A DNA stretch of 64,000 bases, taken from Chamaelirium japonicum (lineage: Eukaryota; Streptophyta; Magnoliopsida; Liliales; Melanthiaceae). Where the stretch lies: positions 16,806,896-16,870,895 of the forward strand of contig OX393549.1 in assembly GCA_947650365.1 (NCBI GenBank). Reading direction: 5' to 3'. Numbering within the stretch: position 1 is the stretch's first letter; each line of letters begins with the position of its first letter. A program made the translations under genes and the position numbers. Below are positions 26,540-37,079 of this stretch, in pieces. The notes under the pieces are model-generated. The model was not told where the DNA came from and searched no databases. It saw nothing but the letters and a program-made list of their open reading frames with translations.

Positions 26540-27130
26540 TTTCATTTACAATTTCTAGATGTAATGAGTTCAATCTTGTAATATATAATAAAAACATTAG
26601 TAGTTAATTAGTTAGCTATGGTTACTACTCTATGGCATTGATATCATCTGAATCATTTTCCCCCATATGGTAGCCCTTTCCTTAAGACTCTAATGCAATA
26701 GCCTAACTCATTGTAATTAGTTATAAAATAAAATAAAATTCATAATACGATGGCGGCCCATGCACCTAAACCCTAATATGAGTATCTCTTGGGAGGAGAA
26801 TAACTAGTTAGCCCACCGAGTTTGAGCGCTTGGGCTTGTCCTCACTTCACGTATACCAAAGCAAGTTGCTTTGTTTCTGTTATGTGCTTGGATTTTTTTT
26901 TGTTTATATATGTTTGTTACTTCTATTATTTGAGATTTTTTTTTGTTACTTTTTTTTGTTTATATATTTTTGTTTATACCAAAGCATGTTGCTTTTTTCT
27001 GTTATGTGCAATTTAATCTTTGTGACTCGTCAAGGTTATAACAAATCGGTATCAAACCATAACAAACAGTATTAGATCGTACGTCAATCCTAACAAAAAG
27101 CGCCCAAAATGTACAATTGGACACACTCGG
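26540..27130. other. AT-rich DNA without gene
   Basis: Nothing supportable is seen; ttttttttgtttatatat runs recur at about 26890 and 26955. Confidence 0.4.
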
Positions 27131-27194
27131 ACTTGGCTTCAATTCCAGTTCTCCGCATCATGACGCAAGGAATCTCGATCACTATCCCCACCAG

Positions 27195-27412
27195 GGGATA
27201 GGGGAGGTGGTAAGCAACTGATGCTTTGGTGAGGGGGTTGTGAGTTCAATTCCTCCCCCTCTTGAGTTACCCAGGAGTCCGTAGGGAAGTTTTTGAGTGG
27301 GTCAGTGTGCATTTTCTGGGGATTAGTCCGAGCCCAAAGTGACTCCATTGCCCAAAAGGTTCTGCATACCCGTCAATCTCAAAAAAACACTCGTCAATCT
27401 CAAAAAAAAAAG
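27195..27412 (+). mobile_element. tRNA-derived SINE-like unit
   Basis: An A-box-like stretch (ggtggtaagcaactgatgc, about 27206) is followed about 33 bp later by a B-box-like stretch (gagttcaattcctcccc, about 27241), the spacing of a tRNA-type Pol III promoter. The unit ends in A-rich sequence with the repeat cgtcaatctcaaaaaaa at about 27372 and 27391. The target duplication is not clear. Confidence 0.45.
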
Positions 27413-27501
27413 AGCTCACTCTCTTTGCTTTGTAGAACAATTGAGCTAGACATCCCATTCTTTATGCCCCTATCAAGAGTTTTACAATACAATATTCCAA
27501 T

Positions 27502-28138
27502 GGGTGAGATTATATACAGCCCACGAAATTTCATAGGCAACCCTAACCTAAAATCAAAAAAATATCCGATTGTCCCCTATTTAAAGGCCACCCCCTCTTC
27601 TGTCCACTACTCTATGCAGGCCACCGCCTACCTCCGTTGCCAGCAACCCACCACCACCTTCTTCATCCTCCGCCCCCCAAATCGAGACACTCGGCCAAAT
27701 TAGGCCGACTGCATCTATTGTGAAGTCTGAATGCATCTAGTGTGCATTTGGACTTCCTGGCCGAATGCATAGTAGATGCATTTAGACTTTCCAGTCAAAA
27801 TACATAATAGATGCATTTGGTTGAGTTTCACAATTTTGGGGGGGGGGGAGTAGGAGGCTGAAGAAGGGGGGGGGGGGGGGAAAGGAGGATGGAGAGGGAA
27901 AGAAAAGGAAGAGGAAGATGAAGGGAAGGAGGCGGCGGTGGGTTGCCGACAGTAAAGATGCGCAGTGATGGGTTGTCGACGGCGGGGGTGGCCGGCGACG
28001 AAGTTAGGCAATGACGCACGATGGCATAAAAGAGGGAATGGCCTTTAGATGGGAGGCTGCTTTTGACAACAGAGATAGCAACCTTTAGACTAGACTGTTT
28101 AGAACAGATCGAGAAAATCGAGGGCCGTATATAACCCC
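27502..28138. mobile_element. non-autonomous inverted-repeat element
   Basis: The ends gggtgagattatatacagcc and ggccgtatataacccc are imperfect reverse complements, and the similarity continues inward through taaaggcca and the cgccgacaacccacc stretches. The middle repeats gaatgcat/agtagatgcatttgg. No coding. A target duplication was not identified, so the superfamily is open. Confidence 0.55.
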
Positions 28139-28435
28139 ATGCATCCTATCCAATACGGACTAAATGTGGATGAAAAAGTATCATCCATAGGGGGGGAAAA
28201 AAAAAAAGTAAATTCTACTGAAATTTTTTGAAGTATTTAAATTCCCACCAAAATTAGAAAGACACATGTTTGAAATTTCCAACATGCAAGACAGCCGAAA
28301 CTCTATCTCCTATGATTTCTTAGCTCCAGACTGATTTAAGCATCGGACGGCCATTAATTAATCCGATAGTGGCAAGCTCTGGCTACAGCTGCACGTGTCT
28401 CTAGAACGAAATATACAAAGGAGCTCAGATCTAGT
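28139..28435. other. intergenic DNA without gene
   Basis: Poly-A/G run at 28190-28208; nothing else recognisable. Confidence 0.4.
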
Positions 28436-28439
28436 CTAG

Positions 28440-28780
28440 CCAGTCGACCAGTGCGATTCAGTTGTCGGTCGCCAGTCATTGTACGTCCGTGATATGCGTC
28501 GGGTCCACCGACCGGCCCAACCGACTTGAGGAGATCTGAACTCTAAGATGAAGTCGTTGTTCATCGCTTCTAGCTGGAGTTCGGATCTCCTCCAGTGGGC
28601 CGGTTCCGGTCGGTGGGTCTGGTGTGCATACAGTCGGCTGGAGTTCGATTCACTTTCGGATCGACCACCATCGTGCGGCTGTGATGCATGAGGTCCCACC
28701 GCCCAGGCCGATCCACTGGAGATGATCTGAACTCGATAGGGTCTGAAGAAGACTGTTATATCATGCATCCGAGGGGGGGA
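28440..28780. mobile_element. GC-rich hairpin, possible foldback element
   Basis: An inner stem pairs 28497-28552 (gtcgggtccaccgaccggcc onward to gagatctgaactc) with 28577-28633 (gagttcggatctcctccag onward to ggtcggtgggtct). Further copies of gatctgaactc and gtcgacca occur outside it. No gene. Confidence 0.5.
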
Positions 28781-29125
28781 GCCTACTACAAAGATGAATA
28801 GTGAATACCATCACCCGCATCCCATGACAGTGAATCAGTGATTGCCGGTCCTACCTATATATATTGTCTTGTTTTCTTTTGAAAAAATCAGTGTTAGGTC
28901 CAAATAATAAACGCGTATTGCATCTAGTCTCATTTTAAATTTCTATTTACAACAAGTCCACCGATAAAATTATTTTATAAAATCTGATCCAATATCCATA
29001 GTTTTGCTTGTAAATGATCCGATGTTAATCGTTTTAGATAACATGTTTTTTTTTAAATACCATAAATATCCATGATATCCTCCCGTATTAAATAATGGTA
29101 GATGATATATGACACGTTTTTTTTT
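28781..29125. other. AT-rich DNA without gene
   Basis: Nothing recognisable is seen. Confidence 0.4.
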
Positions 29126-30595
29126 ACATGAATTATGGCACGGTTGCTACAGTGATTTTACTATAGCTGCTATAGTGATTTTGTTGTAGTTTATGTGGGG
29201 GAGGATTTCGGCCGTCGTACGTGACCCTCCTCCAACAGTCAATTGAAGGTTTTATCCTTCGGGATGTGGCACGCTTCGAAGCGCTGAGTTGCGGCTTGCT
29301 GGGCTGTCACACAAGCACTGTAGAGTAGAAAGGTAGAGAAAGAGATGACACAGGATGTGGTGACGAAGTTCGGCCGAAGCCTACCTCTCCGTGCGGTAAG
29401 ACACAACCTTTGAATTCACTATCTCTTAGTAAATAGTAGAGTTACTCTCGACAGACCGATGAGTGATTCTTACAAGTAATCAGAGGATGGAAAATGAGTC
29501 TGAAAACCAGAAAGCTCAGGGAGCTCTTGAAAACAGAAAGTGGGTTTCTGGTTTGGAATTTGGGATCTGGAATCATTTACAGGGTTTAATATTTATAAGG
29601 GTTTAGTTTATCTAGAGAATATTCCAAGAATATTCCCAAGAATATTCAGGGTTTGGTAAATACCAGGGGGGATTTACCAGACCCTATGTAGTGCAAGTGG
29701 GCCCCAGGCAGGGCTGCGAGTCTCATCGTCGTACTCATGGGCCCCAAGCAGGGCAGCGGATCCCACCATTGGACTCGTGGGCCTCAAGCAGGGCTGCGGG
29801 TCCCACCATTGAACTCATGGGCCCCAGGCGGGGCTGTAGGTCCCACCGTTGGGCGTTAGCCAGATTTTGCACCCACAATTCTACAGTAAAATCACTGTTG
29901 TAACCCATGATTTCATGTGGATGCTACATTAATTTTACTGTAGCTGCTACAGTGAAATCTTTATATTTGCTACAGTAAAATCACTGTACCAATCCGTGAT
30001 TTCATCGTGGATGCTAAAAAATATTTCTACATTAAAATCACTGTAGTAAAGTACTCAATTTTATACAAATAATAATCAGTTGAATTGAGTATTATTTTGT
30101 ATATTTGAGTACCATGCACGGGCTGCAACAATGATTTCATTATAGCTGCTATAGTGAAATTCACTGTGCCGGCTGAAAAGAATTCCCTACATTGAATCAC
30201 TGTAGTAAAGTACTCAATTTTATTTAAATAATACTTAGTTTTATTGAGTATTACTGCAACTAAAATTTATCACTATAGTGATTTTACTATAGCAAACTAT
30301 TTTTAGTAGTCGATCACGAAAAAATCATTATAACAACTACAATGATTTTACTGTAGCAAAGATACTCAAATATATGATAATAATACTCAATTGAAATGAG
30401 TACTATTGTATAGTGATTTTCACTATAGCAATGTGTTTTTTAGTAGCAACGACAGAATCACTATAGTGCTATAATGATTTTACTGTAACTGCTACAACGA
30501 AATCCCTATAGTGCTACAGTGATTTCACTGTGGCCGTTACAACGGAACCACTATAGCGCTACAGTGATTTCACTATAGCAGCCATCTTTAGTGGT
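29126..30595. repeat. field of ACTGTAG/CTACAGT palindromic motifs
   Basis: More than twenty copies of motifs such as gctacagtgatttcactgta and ttttactatagc occur at 29140-29190 and 29878-30590, at irregular spacing and in both orientations. An LTR-like insertion (29194-29877) splits the field. No coding. Confidence 0.75.
29194..29877. mobile_element. LTR-like insertion, about 684 bp
   Basis: It begins tgtgggggaggatttcgg, ends ttttgcacccaca, and sits inside the palindromic-motif field. It contains four copies of a 40-bp repeat (gggccccaagcagggctgcg onward; 29697-29850) and an aagaatattcc repeat. Flanking 5-mers gttta and attct do not match, so limits or type may be wrong. Confidence 0.45.
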
Positions 30596-30867
30596 CCCAC
30601 ACTAGGTCTCGAAATTGTACGTGTCGTAGAGATCGAGTGAAGTTATAATGCTAGGTTGGTAAATTCGGCAACTTAACTAGGGTTATTTTAGTCTTGCATT
30701 AACCAAAAGAGTTGTGGCAACTAATCTGTAGAAATATGGACCTGGGCTTATAGGAAAAGGTTGTTGGGACCTACCCTAAAATGAAACCCTTAAAAAGGAC
30801 TGTTTGCAGTCTGCCGCTTTTGTTTTTTGGGTAGGGGGTCCCACCTATTTATTCCGTGGAGTACTGT

Positions 30868-31172
30868 TATTTTAACAAACTGGGCGACAATCCGCTGACA
30901 ACTCCACGTGAGGTGCGCTGGCATCCCCTTATTGGCGCGGCCATGGGCCATGCGATAGACCTAAAAGGATGCCACCACTATCAGTTATCACCCACCACCG
31001 ATAGTTGCCGCCCTGCTGGCCACCACCCCCACCAGCCATCATCGTTGTTGGCCGGCCCGTCGGCCACCATCCGCCACCGCTAGCCATTGGGTGGTGGCCG
31101 AATGGGGCGACGGGCGGCAGCGGCGGGTATGAGGTGGCCGACGAGGGATGACGATAGTGCCGATGGTGGGTC

Positions 31173-31229
<57 letters not shown>

Positions 31230-31437
31230 CTGGCCAACAACGACAGATGGCTCGTGGAGTGATCGGGTGTTGAACGTAGCTAGCGAGAGGTGGTGGCCGG
31301 CGGGGCAACGACATGTGGTGGTGGCATGCTCCTATGGTTCATCCAATGGCCCAAAGCTGCCAATTAGGAGATGCCAGTGCACCTCATCACGTGCAACTAT
31401 CAATAGACTGTCCCTCAGTTTGTTCAAATATCATTAT
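30868..31437. mobile_element. long-TIR non-autonomous element (MULE-like)
   Basis: Terminal inverted repeats of about 65 bp: aacaaactgggcgacaatcc through aggtgcgctggcatcc on the left, and the reverse complement of gatgccagtgcacctc through ctcagtttgttcaaat on the right. The interior is CCA/CCG-rich and holds a (GA)n tract (31172-31228). No transposase. Long TIRs suggest a Mutator-like MITE; a 9-bp target duplication was not verified. Confidence 0.55.
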
Positions 31438-31536
31438 TTGATCCATTCTGTGGCTGTAAAACTGAAAACTTGTCTGAAAATTTTCCGGAGCACTACTATT
31501 TGAACATATAGTAGGACATACACTTGCACATACTAA

Positions 31537-31858
31537 GAGCATCTCCAATCGTCCGTCATATTGCCATATATGGCCGACGAGGACCTCCAACCGTTTGCTA
31601 TATATATCCTCCTGCAAAAATATTGGGAGACCTTTTGGCCGGTATATATACCGAGATTGTGAAGAATATAGCGGAGCCGCTATTTTCGGTAAAATCTCTC
31701 TTTCTCTCTCTCTCCTATCTATCGTGGCCGTCCATCTAAAATTTGAGAGTGAAATAAAGCTGATGTTGGAGAGATGGGATGTTATTTCAATAAAATAAAA
31801 GAATATACTTGACATATATTTTAGTGCCTACATAATAGCATGCACCATTGGAGATGCA
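31537..31858. mobile_element. MITE with GAGCATCTCCAAT termini (Tourist-like)
   Basis: The left end gagcatctccaat and right end attggagatgcac are inverted repeats. About 320 bp, AT-rich and without coding. This terminus style is widespread among plant PIF/Harbinger MITEs; a 3-bp target duplication could not be confirmed. Confidence 0.6.
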
Positions 31859-31939
31859 CACCCCCACATACCGTACAACCACGGGGTCCACTGCCCCAAA
31901 GTCTATCAGTACGCTATTGGTGTTAGGGACCATTACCCC

Positions 31940-33668
31940 ATGTGCTAGGGGTCACAACCTTATGTCCCGTCTAAGGTTCGACTCCTGTCTCTCCTATCGG
32001 TTGCTGACGATTTGGGAGTGACACATGGCGATTCGAAAACGAACGACCATGATCTATGACCATGGGATGAACCCAAGGGGGGATGCCACTGCCCCCAGCC
32101 ATCGCCCACCACCTGTTGCTACTTGCTGCTACTAGCCACCTTCCTCGTCGACCGTCGCAGTCGACCACCCCTGTCGACCGCTAGCCACCACTGCCGCCTT
32201 TGGCCACCACCGGAGACCATCCTCAGATCACCTACTACCCATCGAAGGGTGGCTAGTGGTCTGCAAGGGTGGTCACCGACGGTGATGCTGCCCAATTGTC
32301 AGCAGGGTGGTCGTCGGTAGTGGCCGACGACAACAGATGGTGGGCGACGGTCGTCAGGGGCGGACCTACGTTAGGCCCAGGGGGGGCTCAAGCCCCCCCT
32401 CACTTTGGGGGAAAAAAAAGCAAGTTACCTTTGCCCCCTTGAAGTTTAGCTCAAAAACACTTACACCCCCATATAGTGTATTTTGTTCCAAATCACTCCT
32501 AAAGTTTGAAATGTTAGCACAATGCCCCTTTGCCAACTACTTAATTTTCCCATTTGGTAATTTTTATCTGATAGAAACTGAATTGAAGGGGGGCAAAATA
32601 TTGTTTTTTAAATATAGAGGGGTTAAATGTTTTTGAGCTAAACTTGAGAGAGGGGGGGGGGGGGGAGTGTAATTTATTCAAAAAACAATGCTAGCCAACT
32701 TTTAGTTGCCAACTTCATATGGAGGTGCCCACTCGAAGCTGCTCATTGGCTGAATGTAAATCAGTACTAACATTTGAAATGAGTATCACTATTTAAACAA
32801 ACTGAGGAACAAATTGTGGGACAACTCCATGAGAATGTCCGATATATATATGTTCAATAGGGGGATGCCACCAAGTCCACCACCACCTAACGTCACCACC
32901 ACCACCTAATGTCGCCCACCACCAGCCGCCCCGCCACTCACCACCCCCCGCCATGCCGCCGTCCACCGCCTCACTACAACATGGGCCACCTGTCGCCGTT
33001 AGCCACCACCCCCATGACCACCGCCCCGTCGGGCACCACCCGATGTCTGCCGCCCATACTGGCGACCCATGGCTGGCCCCACCGGCCACTAGCCACAACT
33101 CGTTGCCTCCATCGATGCTTACCACTAGTCGGACGACGCCCATTGCCGTTAGCCACCACCCGTACACGTGGCATCCTTGTAGGGTTCATCCCATGGCCCT
33201 TAGTAAATGAGAATCAGGGCATATTTACAGGTTTTTAGGGGTATGTATAAAATTTCCCAAAAAAAAAACCCGAGGATTTGGTCTATTATTCACGACTCGA
33301 GTAACCTGACCAAGTTGGCTAGTTATAGCCCCAAATTTTTGAAGAACTATGAAGACCAAAATTCTAACATGCCTTTTGCTACACGGTCGAATGAAGGGTA
33401 GGGACATGGTCATGCCGACGACCGAAGCCTTCGACTATAACGCAACACCTGTAGTTACTTTTTAATAATTATGCCCCCCCTGAGAAAAGATCCTGGGTCC
33501 GCCACTGACGGTCGTAGGCGGTGGCATCGTCCCTTGGGTTCATCCTATGATTATAGATCGTGGCCGTTTGTTTTCAGATCGTCACACAGACAGAGACGAT
33601 CAACAGTGGAGAGGAGTTCGAGTGGAGAGGAGTCGAACTCCTCTTGTCAGATGCTGTGTCCCACTGTT
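31940..33668. mobile_element. long-TIR element interrupted by a hAT-like element
   Basis: The left arm (about 31940-32095, including gggatgaacccaagggggga) pairs with the right arm (33516-33668, including cccttgggttcatcctatga). Without the nested 32355-33507 insertion it measures about 570 bp. The middle is rich in ccaccacc motifs like the element at 30868. No transposase. Confidence 0.55.
32355..33507. mobile_element. hAT-like non-autonomous element with 8-bp target duplication
   Basis: The ends caggggcggacc and ggtccgccactg are imperfect terminal inverted repeats. The perfect 8-bp duplication acggtcgt lies at 32347-32354 and 33508-33515. Eight bp is the hAT hallmark. The element is 1153 bp, with poly-G runs (for example 32653-32666) and no recognisable transposase. 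A CCA-rich block at 32865-33180 resembles the interior of the neighbouring long-TIR elements and may be a further insertion. Confidence 0.8.
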
Positions 33669-34336
33669 AAGTTCAAATAGCATGTTTCAAATTTCCAGAA
33701 GCTCTGGATACGACGGCAAACAGTGCGTGAGGCTACAGGGTCATGTTGACACCACGCCATCATCATTCATTGCCGCGAGGGGGACGGATACCAACCCACG
33801 CTCTAAGCTCGTTCATGCATGGCCGTCATAGTTCATACCACGCCAAGCTTTACATGTGCCGCCTGTGTCCCATTTATGGATGCAGGGCGCATCCCATGCT
33901 GAGTAGGTCGGGGGGCCCACCTTTTGTCCTTTGAGAGCACCTCCAGTAATGTGGGGCTGCCTATGGTATAAAATACTCACCCCTGCTCGGTGCCTCGGCC
34001 AGATAAAGCGCGAATGCATACTAATGCATCGATGTTCGTCAAAGTATCGAAGGAAAATCCAAGGAGACATCGAAGCCCGGAATAATTCATGGCGAAGACA
34101 ATCGCAAAGGGCTAGTACCTATCCTAAGGTAGGAGCAATTACTAACTCGAACCAATTAAAAGCAGCTACTAGTCCTGATCAGCTAGCTAGAAGCATCTAC
34201 TAGCCCAAAGATCTCGGAGGGGCTCTGGAGCACACGGGGGCACATGGAGAGCTCACACAATTTATGCCAACAAGTCTTGACCAAACGACGCCACATGGAG
34301 GAATATGTGGCAGAAGCTTGAGAGCCAAACGGACGG
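33669..34336. other. intergenic DNA without gene
   Basis: No gene or bounded element is visible. The fragment gagagcacctccagtaat at 33933 resembles a MITE end. Confidence 0.4.
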
Positions 34337-34783
34337 TAGGGGTGGCAATTCTTAACCCGACCCGAACCCAACCCGAAGTTAGCGGGTTTGGGTTTGGCCT
34401 AAACGGGTATGGGTCATAAACGGGTTGACCTGTTTATTTAATGAGCCGGGTTCAGGTTTGTACTTATAACCCGATTGACCTGTTTACAAAATGGATCGTG
34501 TCAATCCAACCGGAGCCAACCCAATCAAACTCGGCCTAATCCAACCTGACTTGACCCAACCCGATCGGTTTACATGGATTCTGTTGACCCAATATGAGCC
34601 AACCTGGCCCGTTTATTAAACGGGTTAAACGGTCAGGTCGAGTCAACCCGTTTATTAGGCGGGTCGGGTTTGGGTTTAAGTTTTTGACCCGTTTATTGAA
34701 TGGGTCGGGTTGGGTTCAGATTGGGTGTTTTGTCCTTATACCTATGTCTCAACCCAACCCAACCCAACCCATTGCCATCCCTA
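34337..34783. mobile_element. GGGTT-rich MITE with hAT-type termini
   Basis: The left end taggggtggcaatt and right end attgccatccctatg are inverted repeats enclosing 447 bp of cgggtttgggttt/aacccaaccc repeats. The TAGGGGTGGCAA start is typical of hAT MITEs. The flanking 8-mers do not match, so the target duplication has decayed or the ends are slightly off. Confidence 0.6.
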
Positions 34784-35399
34784 TGTAATGGGTTGCTGTG
34801 GGCACAGAGGAAGGGATTGATTCGGGAGGAACAACACGCTCTCATTCCTGGGCGGTCGGTATGGGATAATATTCTGCATGCTTAAGAGATATTACATTCT
34901 CTTCATGGTGCACCTCGGAGCGGGCAGCAATGGTGATCAAAGCCGATATCGATAAGGTGTATGATCGAGTTCAATGGGCAGTGTTGGAAAAATCCAATGG
35001 TAGAGGCTCACAACGGAAGTGATTTGCTAGTCGAAAGACCGTGCGTGGTGCACGTTGGACGATTAAAACTTTCATTGAAACTAACTATATATGTGTGCAC
35101 GTGAATCGAAACCTAACGGCAATCTAGGGATACGACTATCTAGCATGCATGCAATCCGAATCTATGTTAAATGTACGTGTTAGAGTATTGTATACCTTTC
35201 ATGTGAATCTTTTAACCGCGGATAATTGTCTTCTTTGTCAATAGAGATGGAAGGTCATCCGTAAAGATCACACGATGCACGGCATGACAACGAAGGGTCT
35301 CTGAGTGCCCCCTTACGTTAGCCCTTCACCGCTACGAAACTCCACGTGAAGAAGATGAAGTCGCAAGCAAGCGAGGGAGATAAGAGAGAGATGGAGAGA

Positions 35400-35400
<1 letters not shown>

Positions 35401-35454
<54 letters not shown>
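35401..35454. repeat. (GA)n microsatellite
   Basis: About 27 GA units. Confidence 0.95.
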
Positions 35455-35456
<2 letters not shown>

Positions 35457-36315
35457 CAAGACTTGATTGGGCTGCCCCCCCTCTCCCTCTACTCCTTTAT
35501 AGGGTCGACCACTCATAGGATTGAGCTCCTAGGAGATAGGGCCGCCCCCATTTTCTCTCACTTTTTCTCTCTATCTTTTTATAGCTTTTAGGAGTGAGTT
35601 TGACTAATTCAAACCCCCCTTTTATCCCCTTACGGTCGGCCCTTACTAAGGAGCTAACAAACTCCTACAAACTAGGGGGCTGGCCTTGACTTGGTCTCCC
35701 AACACCCAATGTTGATAAGGTGGAACCTTCAGAGATCAGGGTTCATGGTTTCTAATTTGGACTCGATTGACACATTACTCGAGTGTACCATCGATCATTT
35801 GAGTATAAGTTAACGTGCGTAGCCAGTCAGAGTGAGACATAGCCTGCACTCCAATTCCCCTAGACTTATTATGTTCTCCTGCATACCCATGCTCTCTGCT
35901 TATTAGTAGTAAACCTGTTGTCCCTCCACTTGGTGCCATGATACAACTAGAGCGGTGGAGAACACTGTCAAACTCAAGTGTTTGTATGACTTAGTTCCTT
36001 CCAGGTTGGCTACGAACATTGTACCTCTGATTACCCTGCTGAGTAATCGGATTCGGTCAATAGTCCAATTGATGACCACCAGGTCTAGGTTTAATATGAT
36101 GCAAGTCAAACTAAGGAACACACCTCCCGTTAGGGGTGTAGATGACCTACATGAGTGACACACTGATGTGACGCCAGCCGGGTAACCTAGGACACCGTAG
36201 TTTTGGGTCACGTAACTGAACCCGGATATAATGGTGTGCCAAAGCACCATACATCGTGGTTCCTCAGGGTTTATGATCATTTTATCCTTAGCAAAAACAT
36301 GGCTTAGTGCACTAG

Positions 36316-36657
36316 TGTGACGACCAAGATCCAATAGGCCAATAGCCAAGAGCCAAGACTCCTGAGGCGGGAATGCCAAGATGGATGAGGTGAGGTGAGG
36401 TGAGGTGAGGTGTACAAGGCCATGAGTTAGCCCCACATCGCCTGGAGAGAAGGAGATCCTGAGCTACTTATATAATTTCCCCTCCTAAACATAGAAGACG
36501 CGTTTTAAAACCGTGCGCCACTACGGAATTCGTAAGAACTCCGTAGTTAAGCGTGCTCGGGCGAGAGTAGTACCAGGATGGGTGACCTCCCTAGGAAGTT
36601 CTCGTGCGGGCACGGGCAAAGCGGACAAAATCTTGTGTGTTTGGGGCGGATGTTACA
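36316..36657 (+). repeat. Cassandra left LTR
   Basis: It starts tgtgacgaccaagatcc and ends gcggatgttaca. It holds five gaggt units (36387-36411), a tatataat box (about 36469) and the 5S-like segment. Confidence 0.95.
36520..36615 (+). other. 5S rRNA-derived segment in left LTR
   Basis: Strong match to the 3' two-thirds of plant 5S rRNA, including agaactccgtagttaagcgt, gggcgagagtagtaccagga and the C-box gatgggtgacctcc. Degenerate at its 5' end. It may keep Pol III promoter boxes; it is not a functional rRNA gene. Confidence 0.9.
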
Positions 36658-36737
36658 AAATGGTATCAGAGCCGGTTCTCCTCGGGATGGGGGGGTCTAA
36701 CCCTACACGAGGACGTGTAGCCCTAAGGGGGGTGGAT

Positions 36738-37079
36738 TGTGACGACCAAGATCCAATAGGCCAATAGCCAAGAGCCAAGACTCCTGAGGTGGGAATGCCA
36801 AGATGGATGAGGTGAGGTGAGGTGAGGTGAGGTGTACAAGGCCATGAGTTAGCCCCACATCGCCTGGAGAGAAGGAGATCCTGAGCTACTTATATAATTT
36901 CCCCTCCTAAACATAGAAGACGCGTTTTAAAACCGTGCGCCACTACGGAATTCGTAAGAACTCCGTAGTTAAGCGTGCTCGGGCGAGAGTAGTACCAGGA
37001 TGGGTGACCTCCCTGGGAAGTTCTCGTGCGGGCACGGGCAAAGCGGACAAAATCTTGTGTGTTTGGGGCGGATGTTACA
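36738..37079 (+). repeat. Cassandra right LTR
   Basis: Same length as the left LTR, with two substitutions. Its 5S-like segment is at 36942-37037. Confidence 0.95.

Larger units (their letters stand above)
36316..37079 (+). mobile_element. Cassandra TRIM retrotransposon, complete
   Basis: Two LTRs of 342 bp each (36316-36657 and 36738-37079) flank an 80-bp internal domain. The 5-bp duplication actag (36311-36315, 37080-37084) is perfect. The primer site tggtatcagagc (36661-36672) fits initiator tRNA-Met, and the polypurine tract is at 36725-36737. Each LTR carries a 5S rRNA-like segment, the defining trait of Cassandra. It has no coding and depends on another element's enzymes. I count two differences between the LTRs (36387/36809 and 36593/37015), so the insertion is young. 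Confidence 0.95.

Noticed and set aside
36520..37037. Two functional 5S rRNA genes
   Set aside because: Only the 3' two-thirds match, the 5' end is degenerate, and both copies are inside LTRs of a Cassandra element.
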